A stretch of DNA of 64,000 nucleotides, from assembly GCA_029817715.1 (NCBI GenBank), contig JARUPY010000079.1, forward strand, positions 434,001 to 498,000, in the 5' to 3' direction. How positions within the stretch are numbered: the stretch's first letter is position 1; each line of letters opens with the position of its first letter. Positions 23,101 to 35,577 of this stretch are shown piece by piece. A program made the translations under genes and the position numbers. Origin of the DNA: Melastoma dodecandrum (taxonomy: Eukaryota > Streptophyta > Magnoliopsida > Myrtales > Melastomataceae). The notes beneath the pieces were generated by a model. That model saw only the letters and a program-made list of their open reading frames with translations, made no database searches and was not told the DNA's origin.

Positions 23101-26100
23101 AAGCACTTACATGAGATAAATTTTTCAAATTCTTTTTATTGAGCCACATAGTTAATTTCACTCTACTAATTTTTGGTGTTTTTGTTTGATCATCCATTAC
23201 TCATCCATTTCTTCTTGAGCTACTTTGCCAGAAACTATACTCTATCTAGTTGTGTCCTATTTCAGCATTATAGCTTTCAAACTTAAGTACGGGAAATGAC
23301 TAATGAAACGTTGTAATTGGTTGTAAACCTACCTTTAGGATTGCAGAGAAAGATAATGAGACTGACCTCAATGTTCAGAGTATTGGTTGAGGAGGCCGAG
23401 TGTATATATACATAGCCTTATCATTGCAAAAGGCCTATCAACAGTGAATTAAAGTAATGATGTTAAGGTTGCTCTCATATTCATTAATCTAGCATTCATG
23501 GAAGCAGTGCTGTCGACTCTGATATAGGTAAATGAGTATTCAAAGCGAAACACTAGCCTAAGATTTTAACTTTGTCAAATGACATGGGCGTCAACCTTTT
23601 GGATCATAAATTCATATATTTCACATTATCGTCTCTATAAAAATGTCTATAAGGCTAAAAATGGTAGGTTGATGCCACAATTCTATCCGTTAAGGAAAAG
23701 TTTTTGGGCATGATTATCTCAAAGCATCATGTATTTCTATCAGGGCTGGTAGGTGGCAAAGCTGGTTACTGAAGATGTATTCTGATAGAAGAGAGTAATC
23801 TCACAATATAGTTGCCATTGGGCTTGGTTGTATACTTTTTAGGATGATGGACATCTTTTCTGATAAATTAATAAGGTTAGAAGGGCAGTCGAATTTCCTG
23901 GTTGGCAAGGTGAAAAGTTTTGTAATATTGTAGAATTTGGTTGCTATTAATGCCTGCACATTAATTGATGTATGCCGTGATTGGATGAACATGTTGCATG
24001 TTGTTGTCAGAGCATATGTGTCTCCTGACTATCACTTTTGGGTACTTAGCTTCATATCCTATTGATTGTCGCCGTAGTAGTTTGTGGTTTTGACAAATCA
24101 TTGATTCATGTCGTTGATCTGCCGTATCCTTTCTTTTACCTTCATTTATGACTACATCCTATCTTTAGTCCTTTTTTGGGTGAAATTTTCAATATTTATT
24201 CTTGAACTCAGGGATTTGTTACTGAAAGTGAGCGGGCTATGGAGGACCTTTTTGGGGATGATGAGAATACTCGCAAAGGTGATGCCTGTTTGAATGTGAT
24301 GGCCACTCGAATTGCTACAGTATTTGCATCATTAAGGGTATGTATATATCTTCTGTGAATCATGGCTACTGATGCATTCGGTACATTTCAATCGTAAATT
24401 CTTAAGTTTTCAGGAGTTTCCTTTTGTGCGTTACCGAGCTGCTAAGTCTCTCGATGCCAACACGATGACAACCTTCCGTGACCTCATTCCTACCAAACTA
24501 GCTGCTGGAATATGGAATTGTCTGGTTAAGCACAAACAAGCAAATACAAATTTCCCTCAGTCTGAAACATGCGAGTTGCTGATTCTAGACAGATCTGTTG
24601 ATCAGGTTTTTCTTGTTTCAGTTTATCATATAATTGTCCTGCCATCTAGGTGGTGCTTCAATTATTCTATTACTTTGGAATGATTATCCAACTTTAGTCT
24701 CTCACATGCAGATCGCTCCTGTCATACATGAATGGACATATGATGCCATGTGTCATGATTTGTTGTCGATGGAGGGTAATAAATATGTGCACGAGGTAGG
24801 TAATGTTTCCAGTTTCTTAGAGGATTTGATTGCTTATGATGTTCCAGCTACCTCACTCAAAAGTGTTTTGCATCCCAGGTACCTAGCAAAACCGGAGGTC
24901 CACCTGAGAAAAAAGAAGTTCTTCTAGAGGAGAATGACCCTGTCTGGCTGGAGCTGAGACATGCACACATAGCTGATGTGAATTTCCATCCTAGCTTTGT
25001 ACTTCATTGAAAAAAATGCACCTACTCTTTCCTCGTAAGTTTATTTTTGCTTTTTCTTTTTTGTTTGGGAGTTCAGGCTAGTGAAAGGTTGCACGAGAAG
25101 ATGACAAATTTTGTTTCAAAAAATAAAGCAGCACAAATACATGGTTCAAGGTGAATTTCCTATATACTTTTCTAGAATGTATTCGAAACTTTGAATAGTT
25201 GTGCTTGTGAGATACTGGGGCTTTTTGGATCAGTGAGTGACCCACTGTAGTACTTAGCAATAATAAAATGATGTATAGTCATAATGTTATGTAAGTTATT
25301 TTGGATGACCTTCAAAAATTTGTAAATGTTGCTGAGTGGTTGTCATTTTCCTGGGAGAAATAGTAATGGTGGTGGATAGACCACTTATGAACAGTGACGG
25401 ACGAATTTTCATGCAGTGATGTTTGTTTGTGACTGCGGTTCATATATTTTGTCAAAGTTAAAGAAAGGTTGGATGGTTGTTTGCCTTTGATAAACTCATT
25501 TTCTTATTTGCTTATTTGCACTTGTTATATTACTAATACCAGCCATGTGCTTTATTTGGCTTGCACCATCTGTTGTTTGTATTACTAGTTGTTAATGGAG
25601 AAGTTTAAGTTAATTCTGAGGAACATTTGTTTGTCATTATCAGGGAAGATTTGCTTCCTTTTACTGACCCCGTTTCTTTCCTGAATATTAGAGACAATGG
25701 TGAGCTCTCTACTAGGGACTTGCAAAAGATGGTTCAAGCACTTCCCCAGTATAGTGAACAAATAGACAAACTTTCCCTGCATGTCGAGGTGGATTTCTCA
25801 CTTTCAAGCTTGTAATTAATGGGTTCCTTGGAAAAAAGATAGGCTTTCTTTGATGAATTGAATGTAAGGATATGCTAACTACACCCATCTTTGTTGTTAC
25901 TCAGTAATTCTCCATTTCTAAACCTATTTGTGGACTAACTTTCTATGACTGATTATAACACAAGCATCTGAGGCTGCATTAATTGGGAATACACAAAAAA
26001 AGTAATTGTTCTTTTTTACAAACCTCACCTTCAAAAAGCGTAGATTCCTTACTAGTCCTTGTTTGTAGTAAGTTGTATACTTTTCCAGGTGGCTAGAAGA

Positions 26101-28775
26101 GTTGTATGATTTATTTCAGATTGCTTCCTTTCGTTCTTTTTATAAGTATACATGTTGCTGTGGTAGGATCTTTTGTTCCTTAACCTCTTTGGGTATTTTT
26201 ATCCTGAGCTTTGTTTCTAAGTAGTGTTGGTTGAGAAAATATTTCGCGTTTTAGGGTATGCGCTTTCGACATTCCTGAAATAATGCCCCAAAATCGCTTT
26301 ATAAAAGCCGAGTTCGCTCCTTAAAGAACTCATTTTTGTAAAGCCGAATTTGCATTCATAAGAAAACCCGAGTTCTTTGAGATGTGAAAAAATCGAATTC
26401 TTTGAGAAGTGCCTTTTAAAAGCCGAGTTTCTTGAGAACTAACACGGGGCGCCAACTCAGCTTTAATTATGTCAAAAAGCTTTAAATCCCCCGAATTCGT
26501 CTTTTAAAAAGCCGATCAGGACACTATTTCAAAAATTTTGAAAGTGAGTATCCTAAATTGCGAAATATTGTTACGACCAACGCTAATTAGGAAAAAACTC
26601 TTTATACCCATCTAATTCTCATATAAGCACCTAAGGCATCATTATTTGCTTGTAATTCCATTTACCCCTCAAGCATGGGTTTGATTTGTTTTCTTTGTTG
26701 GCACTCTTTTGAATGTTGCTTTCTTCTACAATCTGTAGAATCAATCTTTAAGATGTAGGGTGGTGTATTTGACTGGGATTTCCTTGTATAATTTACTGAT
26801 ATCCTCTTGATAATTTAGTGTCTAATTGCATAGTCTCCCCCTTTAACCATTATTCAATTTTATCATGGCTTTTGGAACTGTTATGATCCACTTTTGATAA
26901 ATACTACAGTTTTGAGTGTTCCAAGGCTTCAAAATGTTATGATTCTACTTCGGACAGATTGCAGGTAAAATCAACAGAATTATTAGGGAGACGGGACTAA
27001 GAGAACTTGGCCAACTAGAACAGGACCTTGTGTTTGGGGATGCTGGGATGAAAGATGTTATCAAATTTTTGACGGTTAAAGAGGTAAGCACATGAATGAT
27101 AGAAGGGTATGATTCTCATTTCAGCTAAAAATGTACTCCAATGGGGATATCTTGGTGTGACGTGGATTGTGTAAAATAATTCTGTGCAGGATGCAACTCG
27201 TGAGAATAAGTTGCGGTTGTTAATGATTCTCGCAGCCATTTATCCTGAGAAATTTGAGGGTGAGAAGGGTCTAAATCTGATGAAGGTTGGTTATCTGTCA
27301 AGTTCATAATGTTGAAATTTTCATCACAACAAACCTTACATGGGCGAGATTTATGTCCAAGTCAATACTTATGATCTATTGCACTCCCTCAAGTTGAGTG
27401 AAACTAAAAAACATGGAGATTACTTTTTGAAGCGGAGCTGATGGGGTTGGGAGATCAAGTTATTGGACATAGTTGCACCGCCTAATGATTAAAAGTTTCT
27501 TAAGCCAATAGGTGAAAATATATATCATTCAACATACGTTGTGCTTTCTGAAGAAGCCCCTTTCAGTTTTTGACATGTTTTTTGCATACTACCATCGATT
27601 TGCTTTTTTTAATCGCAAAATCCCTCGTTTTACCTTATTATGACTTCCGCTGCACTAAATCTTGCATCACAGCTTGCAAAATTACCAGCTGATGACATGA
27701 ATGCTGTACACAACATGAGATTGCTTGGAGGGGCAACCGATACCAAGAAGAGCTCATCAAGTTCTTTCTCTCTGAAATTTGATATGCATAAGGTTGATGC
27801 TTTTGTGTCGTGGATTCTTATTATCTGGGTTTCTTCAAAATTCTGAATATATTGCCTGCCATTTGTTTTGCAGAAAAAGCATGCAGCTAGAAAAGAGAAA
27901 ACTGGCCAAGAAGAAACTTGGCAATTGTCTCGTTTTTACCCAATGATTGAGGTAAATCTGCAGGTCCCTGTTCGGGGATAAACTGATGGAAAAAGTTTCT
28001 GTAAAATTATTCCCATTCTCCAGATAGTGTTTTCTGGTGAATAGTGGGGGTTTATGTAATTCTTCTTTGGATTCTTAGGAGCTTATCGAAAAGCTTAGCA
28101 AGGGAGAACTACCAAAGGAAGATTTTCCTTGCATGAACGACCCGAGTGCCAGCTTCCACAGTACATCACATCCTGCATCCGTCGCTGCTGGTCCAGTTGC
28201 TCATTCCATGAGATCAAGACGGACGCCGACATGGGCCAGGCCTCGAAACTCTGATGATGGCTACTCAAGGTCATTTTCTTCATTCCTCGCCTTATTATGA
28301 TGATGTTGATTGACCTATTCTGTTGCTCTATTGCATACTGTTCTTCATTTCTTGGTCTACAGTGACTCTGTCCTCAGACACGCTTCATCAAGCGACTTAA
28401 AGAAGATGGGCAGTCGCATCTTTGTGTTTATAGTCGGTGGAGCTACTCGATCAGAGGTATTTACATCTTCGAGATGATTCTCAACGGATTCCATGCCCCG
28501 TGGCTCTCATCTTGATTATCTATCCCATCTAAAATTGCAGCTTAGGGTTTGCCATAAGCTTACAACTAAATTAAACAGGGAAGTGATTTTAGGTTCATCC
28601 AGTCTCGACGACCCCCCACAGTTCATTACGGTAATCAGTCACCAATTCACCACAGAAGTAATGGTTTAAAATCTTCCTCTTCTGTAGACCTTACGGCTTT
28701 GCTTTTACTGCTTTCCCCCAGAAGCTGAAGCTGCTGACGGCTCATGAACTGTCGCTGGATGACCTGCAGATATAG
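20191..28775 (+). CDS. KEU: Sec1/Munc18 SNARE regulator, KEULE/SEC1B type
   Basis: Exons: 20191-20266, 21009-21067, 21770-21851, 22223-22301, 22406-22456, 22551-22647, 22811-22843, 24212-24337, 24414-24605, 24712-24795, 24879-24977, 25077-25150, 25692-25788, 26958-27083, 27190-27285, 27673-27792, 27874-27951, 28079-28269, 28363-28456, 28541-28630, 28722-28775. Total 1998 bp, 665 residues, all GT-AG with consistent phase; Arabidopsis KEULE is of nearly the same length. The protein binds syntaxin-type SNAREs (KNOLLE/SYP family) and drives vesicle fusion, notably at the cell plate. Blocks seen: '[20 protein letters not shown]' start, '[14 protein letters not shown]', '[12 protein letters not shown]', '[19 protein letters not shown]', '[20 protein letters not shown]', '[16 protein letters not shown]', '[15 protein letters not shown]', '[11 protein letters not shown]', and the end 'SLDDLQI'. 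KEU and SEC1B are close paralogues; the neighbour IBA57 matches the SEC1B locus order. No defect seen. Confidence 0.96.
26238..26569. mobile_element. MITE in SEC1/KEULE intron 13
   Basis: A 332 bp block has inverted ends of about 50 bp: 'aatatttcgcgttttaggg' at 26238 and the complement of 'cctaaattgcgaaatatt' ending at 26569, continuing inward through 'ctttc' and 'gaaata' matches. The interior holds several imperfect copies of a ~30-35 bp unit containing 'aaagccgagttc' and 'tttgagaa' (26297-26440). It lies far from both splice sites of the 1.17 kb intron. Target duplication not clear. Confidence 0.6.
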
Positions 28776-29109
28776 AATAGCCGGAAATGCCCTTTTCTAT
28801 TCACAGCAACGTGGTGTTATTATTCGAGGGCGGCCTCCAGCTAAACTGTGACAATTATGACGCCTGTGCAATAAGGCCTCCTTCTCGGGGTTTGATTTGT
28901 GTGTATATTGCATTTGTGAATATGTGGTACACCGAACGGTAGGTATTTCTCGGTTGTGAAAGTCATGCCGGAAACATTTGCTCCATGGTTGGCAATTCTT
29001 TTCCCAGGCAGATTAGTTGGTCGTTAGGGGGCTTGATCGAAGCCCATTCTATTGGGCTTGTCCGTAACGGTCAGGCCCATCTTAGAAATTTCCCAGATTG
29101 CGTCTTCTT
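28776..29109 (+). other. SEC1/KEULE 3' UTR and flank
   Basis: No second gene. The stretch after the stop is moderately GC-rich up to about 28870; 'tttgatttgtgtgtatattgcatttgtgaata' at 28890-28921 is T-rich/TGTA-like as in plant 3' ends, but no strict AATAAA was seen. Confidence 0.4.
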
Positions 29110-31300
29110 GGACACGTTTCCCTCCCTCTAGAAAACCATCCAGATAGGATGGATGATATTCTATCTCGCCATGCTTAATCACGATGACACGGCATTTTGT
29201 CTAATGCCCTAAGCACGTCGAACTATTTATAGATATCAAAACATATTCCAAATAGGAAATTCGAGTATTACTATTTACTATTACACCTTATCGAATAATT
29301 TAGTACATGAAAATATTTCCCTCCAATATTACTGCATACTAAAATATTTCAACTATGGATTATAATCTCAACTATCTCTACATCTTGCTAAGTTAACGAA
29401 TTTTCCTCCTGGAAGAGCTCCTCACACTTGCATTCATCGCGTCTTCTTGAGCATGTTGCCGTCGCTTTTAATAATCGTTTTATATTCCACTTAATCGTAG
29501 TAGCCGTGGTTTTAAGCAATCATCATGAATTGTGGCTCCAACTCTCTCATGTGCTATGTATGCTTAGCTTCAAATCATACATTCTTAGTACTTTGATTAG
29601 TCCCACGATGTCGATTGTTGCCCAATCTTTCTATTTAAAACTTTAATATTCTCTACCAAGCTATTGATTCCGTTTTCAATGCAAATGTCACTGTACTTCC
29701 TCATCGGTTTTACCTCATTTGCCACTCTCAAGTTCGTACATAGTATTCATGTACCCACGGTTCAAGCTAACATTCTATTTTGACCAATAATAATGTATCC
29801 GCATCATGTCTAGCCATGTGAGAAGTTGCCACTCGTACCTTTTCCGAAATGATTATAAATACAACTAATCTTCTTCTCCATTTTCGAATAAAGGTTTCTC
29901 AAATCAACGTTAGGACTCCTCTAAAATTGCAATGATATCCCCCATCATTCAAGGCTCCAAGAAAAATCAAACTATAGTTGAGACCTAACACATGTGACTT
30001 CTGTCAATATCCTGACACCCCCACTATATTTTCACCCATGTTGTTCTAATCTCAACAACTCATTAAGTGCTCTCAGATAGGTATCATTTGAAAACAACAA
30101 TAAGAATCTACGGATGTAACCCACAAACACACCATCATTTGAAAATACGACATTATTATTAGAATATATGATATTACTCCACATGTCTATCTTTATTTTG
30201 CTTTTTCTTTTGACTTGTAATCCTTTTCTTCAAATGTCCTTTATTTCGACACCTCCAGTACATTCATACACTCTGACCTCGATCCATCTTATCATTTATC
30301 CGTGCTTTTCCATAGTTCATCTTCTCCTCTTACCATGAGCCCATAGCTAGTATTGAAATTCTCCACAATTATTTTTCACATGATATGATCCCAACTGAGA
30401 ACAAATGACATTTATAAAGTCCCGTGTCTCCTTACCCCACGTTAAAGTCGTATGAAAATTCTTATAAGTGCTCATGCTTGATAACAAATTCAAAAGTATC
30501 AAAGGCTTATCTACCACGTCATACCTCGCATAAGTCATCAATAAGTCCCTAATGAGCTTATTGAATACATTTATTTATTGGTTGAAATTCATGCCCACAA
30601 CTATCTTCAAATCATTCCACTTCTGTTTAGGATAGAGCTTGTTCGACAACAACTTTGACATGTTCCTCAACTCTAGTTTCAACCCAACTGTGTTGGTGAG
30701 TCATCGTACATCAAGTCATCTACACGAAAGAACTTACTAGTTGACATCGGTTTTGCTTGTCTCTCCATCAAACCTGCATAGCTTGTGTCCAATAGCTTCA
30801 TGTCTGCCAGCTATTGAATCATCCTTTGTTACACTAGCAAATCTTATACCCTCTGCTTCAATATTCTAAAATTTCAAATCTCTTGCCAACTTCAGCACAT
30901 TGAATTTTACGGAAGAAATCAGAGTTATCTTCACCATCTCACTTTGATACTAATTGTTGAAGGAATTCCATTGTTGCACCGAATGCTAATGGCTGAAAAT
31001 AAATAAAAACACATGTACGACTTAAGTAGTTTAGCCGAAATCGACTTACTTCCATGGGGACGTCCACCGGATATTCCATTAGTATAATTAGTATTCTAGG
31101 ATTTCCCGCGTCTTTTACCCACTCACCCAAGATACAAGAAAATACTGCCTCCAATCATATAGAAAACTCGATTTCATGACTCGGTGATTTTCTCTCTTGA
31201 TAACTTAGTATACTCATAATATCACTAAAAGTTGTCTAATATCCTAAGCACACTTCCTATTTATATATTTCCCTTAATTTGTCCTCCAAGCCATAATATA
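29110..31300 (-). mobile_element. Decayed Ty1/copia element, minus strand
   Basis: On the minus strand a degenerate initiator-tRNA primer site (ttagtatcaaagtgagat, about 30953-30936) follows an LTR end TCAACA (complement of 30955-30960). Further on come a gag capsid block ('DKPLILLNLLSSMSTYKNFH' at about 30510-30450) and a knuckle remnant ('WRCRNKGHLKKRITSQ' near 30250-30205). LTR copies are recognised only weakly: 'tgtctaat.(c)cctaagcac' occurs at 29198-29217 and 31231-31250. RT, RNase H and integrase are not seen. Boundaries are approximate. Confidence 0.55.
30200..30930 (-). pseudogene. Copia gag remnant
   Basis: Residues 'DVVDKPLILLNLLSSMS' and 'TTLTWGKETRDFINVICSQL' match the conserved copia gag stretch in which a 'DKALILLxSLP' helix is followed by 'TTLLYGKExL'. 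The zinc knuckle downstream is mutated. Stops lie between the blocks. Confidence 0.55.
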
Positions 31301-32929
31301 TCGAAATATATAATGAACATGAGAGTAGAATATTAGATGTAATATTATCTAACTGCTCTATTAAATAATAGTAATACTATTAAATCTTGAAAAATATTAA
31401 TAAATATAATTTCAAGAAAAGTGTTATACCAAAGATAATAATAGTAAGTATAACATTATCCCCAAATTTGATATAATTATTGGTTAATTTAAAAACAATG
31501 TATGAACGAATCATTCTCGTGGATACAAAACTTAATATTTTTTTTTTTTTGGATTTTTCTCACTTGTTCATATATAAAAATAGGTTGGTTCTATATAGTG
31601 CACTAAGAGGAGTTGAAATAGTGTGACATTTTTTTTACTCTCTTTACGAGTTTTCTAATGTCCGAAGATAGGTATGTGGAAGAAAATTTGTTGCAAATTG
31701 TAGGAATATATCACTACTTTGAAACATTGCTTAGATTGTGTAGAAAACGATGTTTTTAATGGTTTGGCCTTAATTGACATATGTTCACTTTCCACTGCCA
31801 ATGTAATTTCATTATATAAAAAAATGGGCGTACTATACCTTAGGGTCACAATTTTTCTCAAACAATATAATATAAATCCTCAAATAGATAAAAGTGTCTC
31901 CTCGGACAACGAACAATTCCTCACATAGCGGACAACTTCTCAATTTCGGCAAATAAATGCTCACACTCATCAGTTAATGACTTAAAGGATTGACCATGCA
32001 AAACTTTGTCGCTTCCATGATAGCATGTATATAAAAGCATAGAGATAATAAAAGAGTTCAATAACCTAGTGATTGGAAAAATGGAATGCACATACATGAC
32101 TTCTCACACAGCAATGTATCGTCTCCCATGTACTAAAGACGTGCACAACTAACACAGTTGTGATACACTCCATTGTACACCTAGTGCCTAGGGTATAATT
32201 TTCTACTCTTTCGGCTTGCACGCAACCTACTCTATTGCCTCTCTAAGAGGTCGAAACTTTTGTGCATCACCTCCGTGCTTAGGGGAAAACCTTTCAACTC
32301 GGGCAGCGTTCCCACCTTCCTACTTTAACTTTCAAGCATGAGACTTCTGGCGCACACCTTAAGTACCCTAAGTACGCATCTGCACAAACTAATCTATTTC
32401 TGATATCATAGAAAACAAAACATGAGCGATTTTTGGCCAATGTTAACAATCGATTACTACAATAAATGTCGACCAATAATACCCTTAAATTCTCACATTT
32501 TTTGTAGTTTGAACGACGAATTCCCTGAGTTACGTGTCATTAATATTGCTGTTTAGTATATTTTTTTCAATGATGGGTTTTAGGGTCTCGTTTAGATTTG
32601 GGTGTTCCAATATTAATTTTTTTAGAATATTTTAGTCAGTCATGCGACATCACTTAAACAGGTTAGGAAGGGACAATGAGAGCTCCAATATTAAATGTCA
32701 TAATCAATTCAATGTTGGCAATGTTAAGATCTAACTTAATGAGATTAAACCACCTTTCACTCCCAAACTTTGATAGTAAGCGTGTTAGGGTGAGATTTAA
32801 CATACCCTTCAATATTTGGGGCGATTTCACAGCCAACTCCAAACCAGATGGGAACCACTCATGGTAGACATGAGCAAAGGCTGTCAAAGATGGAGATTAG
32901 GGTTGTGGACACCTTCGTAGATTCATCAA
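31301..32929. other. Gene-free AT-rich DNA
   Basis: Only short frames without recognisable products. 31320-31480 is very AT-rich, with repeated 'aataataataat'-like words, and T11 occurs near 31540. Probably old transposon sequence beyond recognition. Confidence 0.4.
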
Positions 32930-34629
32930 GTATGACGGAATGAATCAAGATGATAACAAATATGTCGAAGGAAGATTTCATGGCAATGTAATTTGATTTG
33001 GCAGAGGATGTCAGTTACCTTTTCAGTATTTATGCTGTTGTTGTTCATGGATTTTCCAGTCGTAAGCAAGATTCTCATCGGTGAAAGAATGGTGAATTCA
33101 CAATGCACAAGTGGGCACGTTCACAGCAAGGCTTTACGCATCAGAAGTACAAAAAGTCCATCTCTATTCGTTACATGATGTCTGAACATGTCGGATGTAG
33201 TTCGACGCTAAAAATTACAGTCGAAGTTAATGGGAGTTGGCATGTTGGGTACGTAACATTTCACACAATCATGACTCGTTCCAATTGCCTTAAGTTGTTT
33301 TATGAAGGAACGCCACAATATATCCGTCGCTGATATGACAGGGGTTCCAATGGAGGATATGAATAATTACGTTCATGAGAGGTCATCGTTCTACTGAGGC
33401 GGTGGAAGATTTCGATGCTAATTTTGTCTATCTAATTTAAAAGAAACGAGACGATTCTGGGATGGCTTTGGTTACATTTATAGAACAAGAGAAAATAACT
33501 AGACTGTACTTGACAACATAGTTGTAAAAGGCGCAAAAGGCGAGCGACAATAGCAAGGGGCGAGGCGGGCGACCTCAAATCGACATCTAGGGTCTCCGGG
33601 CGAGGCGTGTCACAAAGGCGCTCGCCTTTTTGCACCTTTTTGTAAGGCGAGAGGCGACCAAGAGGCACGCCTTTTGGTACCCGGCGAATTTGGCCATTCC
33701 GAGACTTATTTGTAACGTAATCAAAACTTCAAATTGAAAGTTTTTTTAAAAATATTTTACGGGCAAATCTGCTTCTTCTTAGCAACGTATCGTCCCCCTT
33801 ACCCGAAAAGAAAAAGCAACGTATCGTCCCCCTTCCAGCTTCCTCGAACATTCTTCCTTAACCAACGCCTCCATCTTCCAACGAGTCACGCCTCCTTCCT
33901 CGACCCGTTCTCGGCAGCTCAACGCCTCCAGAGGTCAGTCTCAACGCCAGACCTCTCCTCTTCTCAGTCCGTTAGTTTTTTTATGAACCTCCATCCCCCC
34001 TCGATGAACGATTTCGTTGGTTTTTTCTTGTTAGGAAGCGGCCGTATACTCCGGAAGCGGTCTTAATGTTTTTGGATAGGAGGGCAACACAAAGAAGTTG
34101 CAGGTGCGAAAAGCCTCGTCCTTTTTAATTGCTTGAATGGAAGCCTTTCTGTTGCTGTTATGGCGACTTCCACTGGGAATTGCGGTCAGCCCCGGATGGG
34201 GGATTTTTGCGTTGTGATGCGATGTGCATCGCTGGTTGGGTTAGGATGAAAACTGCTGATGGTAATATTAGAGAGCACCATGGATCTGAAAATATTTAAT
34301 GTATAGAATCTGCCCAGCTATTAATCACTTTTATCACAAAAAAATGGAGAGAAGCCGCTGCAAGACGTGCAATTCCAGCTCTGTAACCAGCGACGATGTT
34401 TCTCAAATATTCACTTCCAGTGGCCATTGATGTCAAATTTGTGGACCTTTGTTGCGAGTGCGATTGTTTGTTTGATTGAAATAATTATAATGCCATGTAG
34501 CTTGTCTAAATTAATTAATCAATTTCTATTTGATTTGTCTTTGTTACGTTGTGTTATCAGAAGATGGCAACTAAAATCCAAATTGAAGAAATACTGCATG
34601 GTGTCATTAAACTCTACCAAACCATAATG

Positions 34630-34735
34630 ATACAAATAAAGTGAAGTGCAATTACTACGGGAAAGTAACAAATGGGGGAATAAGTCGATTCAACAAACAT
34701 TTTGTTGGAGGCTACGGGGATGTGAAGGCTTGTTA
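34630..34735 (+). pseudogene. BED zinc finger of the second hAT
   Basis: The plus-strand translation reads 'KCNYYGKVTNGGISRFNKHF' and continues 'VGGYGDVKAC' then stop. This is the BED finger pattern of plant DUF659 hAT proteins (CX2C...HX4H...C), but the second cysteine is tyrosine. Confidence 0.65.
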
Positions 34736-35063
34736 AGGAAGAAATGAGAGAGTACATGGCCAATAAGAAGGAAGCTAAAAGTGGATGCAATTCCCCATTT
34801 TGATAAATTATAAGATGCTGAAAAGTTCTATGCAGCGGATGATCGATCAAATTCACATGGTTCGAGTCACGCAACTTCAATCCCACTATTGCAAGTGGAT
34901 TGAGTGGAAAAAGATCGAGGGGCCCTCTAGATTTTTACTGTCCCAATTAGCAAGATCCGGATGAGGAGAATGTCAATTAAAAAAAAAACAAGAAGGTTCA
35001 AAGGCACTTGATGCATACCAGAAAAAGATGAGAGAGGACGCAGTGTAGGCTTTTAGTAGGTGG

Positions 35064-35513
35064 ATGTATGATGTTGGAATTCCGTTCAATGTTGTCAATT
35101 ATGATAACTTTCTTCCAATGGTACATGAAATGGGAGACTATGGAAGAAATATGAAGCCTCCTTCCTATCATGAGATAAGAGTTACCTATTTGAATAAGGA
35201 GGTAGAACGTACGAAGGAGTTAATGAAAGATAACATTGAGGAAAAAGAGAAGTATGGTTATAGCTTGATGGTGGATGGATGGAAAGATAGAAAAGGAATA
35301 TCTTTGATAAACTTTATGATGAACATTCCCAAAGGAAGCATGTTTTTGAAATCTATGGATGCATCAATCTTTGCTCACACTAGGGAACGAATGTTTGAGT
35401 TACTTAATACATTTATCCGTGAAGTTGGGGAAGAACATGTGTTTCAAGTGGTAACATATAGTGCAAGTTCAAATGGTCTTGCTGGTGAGAACTTTTTTAT
35501 AGGCAAAGTGTAA
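35064..35513 (+). pseudogene. DUF659 region of the second hAT transposase
   Basis: A 149-residue frame with the DUF659 signature: 'GIPFNVVNYDNFLPMV', 'PPSYHEIRVTYLNKEVER', 'YGYSLMVDGWKDRKGISLIN' and 'FLKSMDASIFAHT'. The Asp of 'VDGWKD' corresponds to the first catalytic acidic position region of hAT transposases. Continues after an intron-like gap in the next frame. Confidence 0.8.
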
Positions 35514-35577
35514 TTTATCAAAGCGTAATCTAGTTTAGTTTGTTCTTACTTTCTTAATTAATTTTGCAGAAAAACTG

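Noticed and set aside
24634..24927. Frame reading through SEC1/KEULE intron 10
   Set aside because: The 83 bp intron has proper GT-AG ends, and splicing restores the conserved '[18 protein letters not shown]' continuation; the read-through frame shifts and stops.
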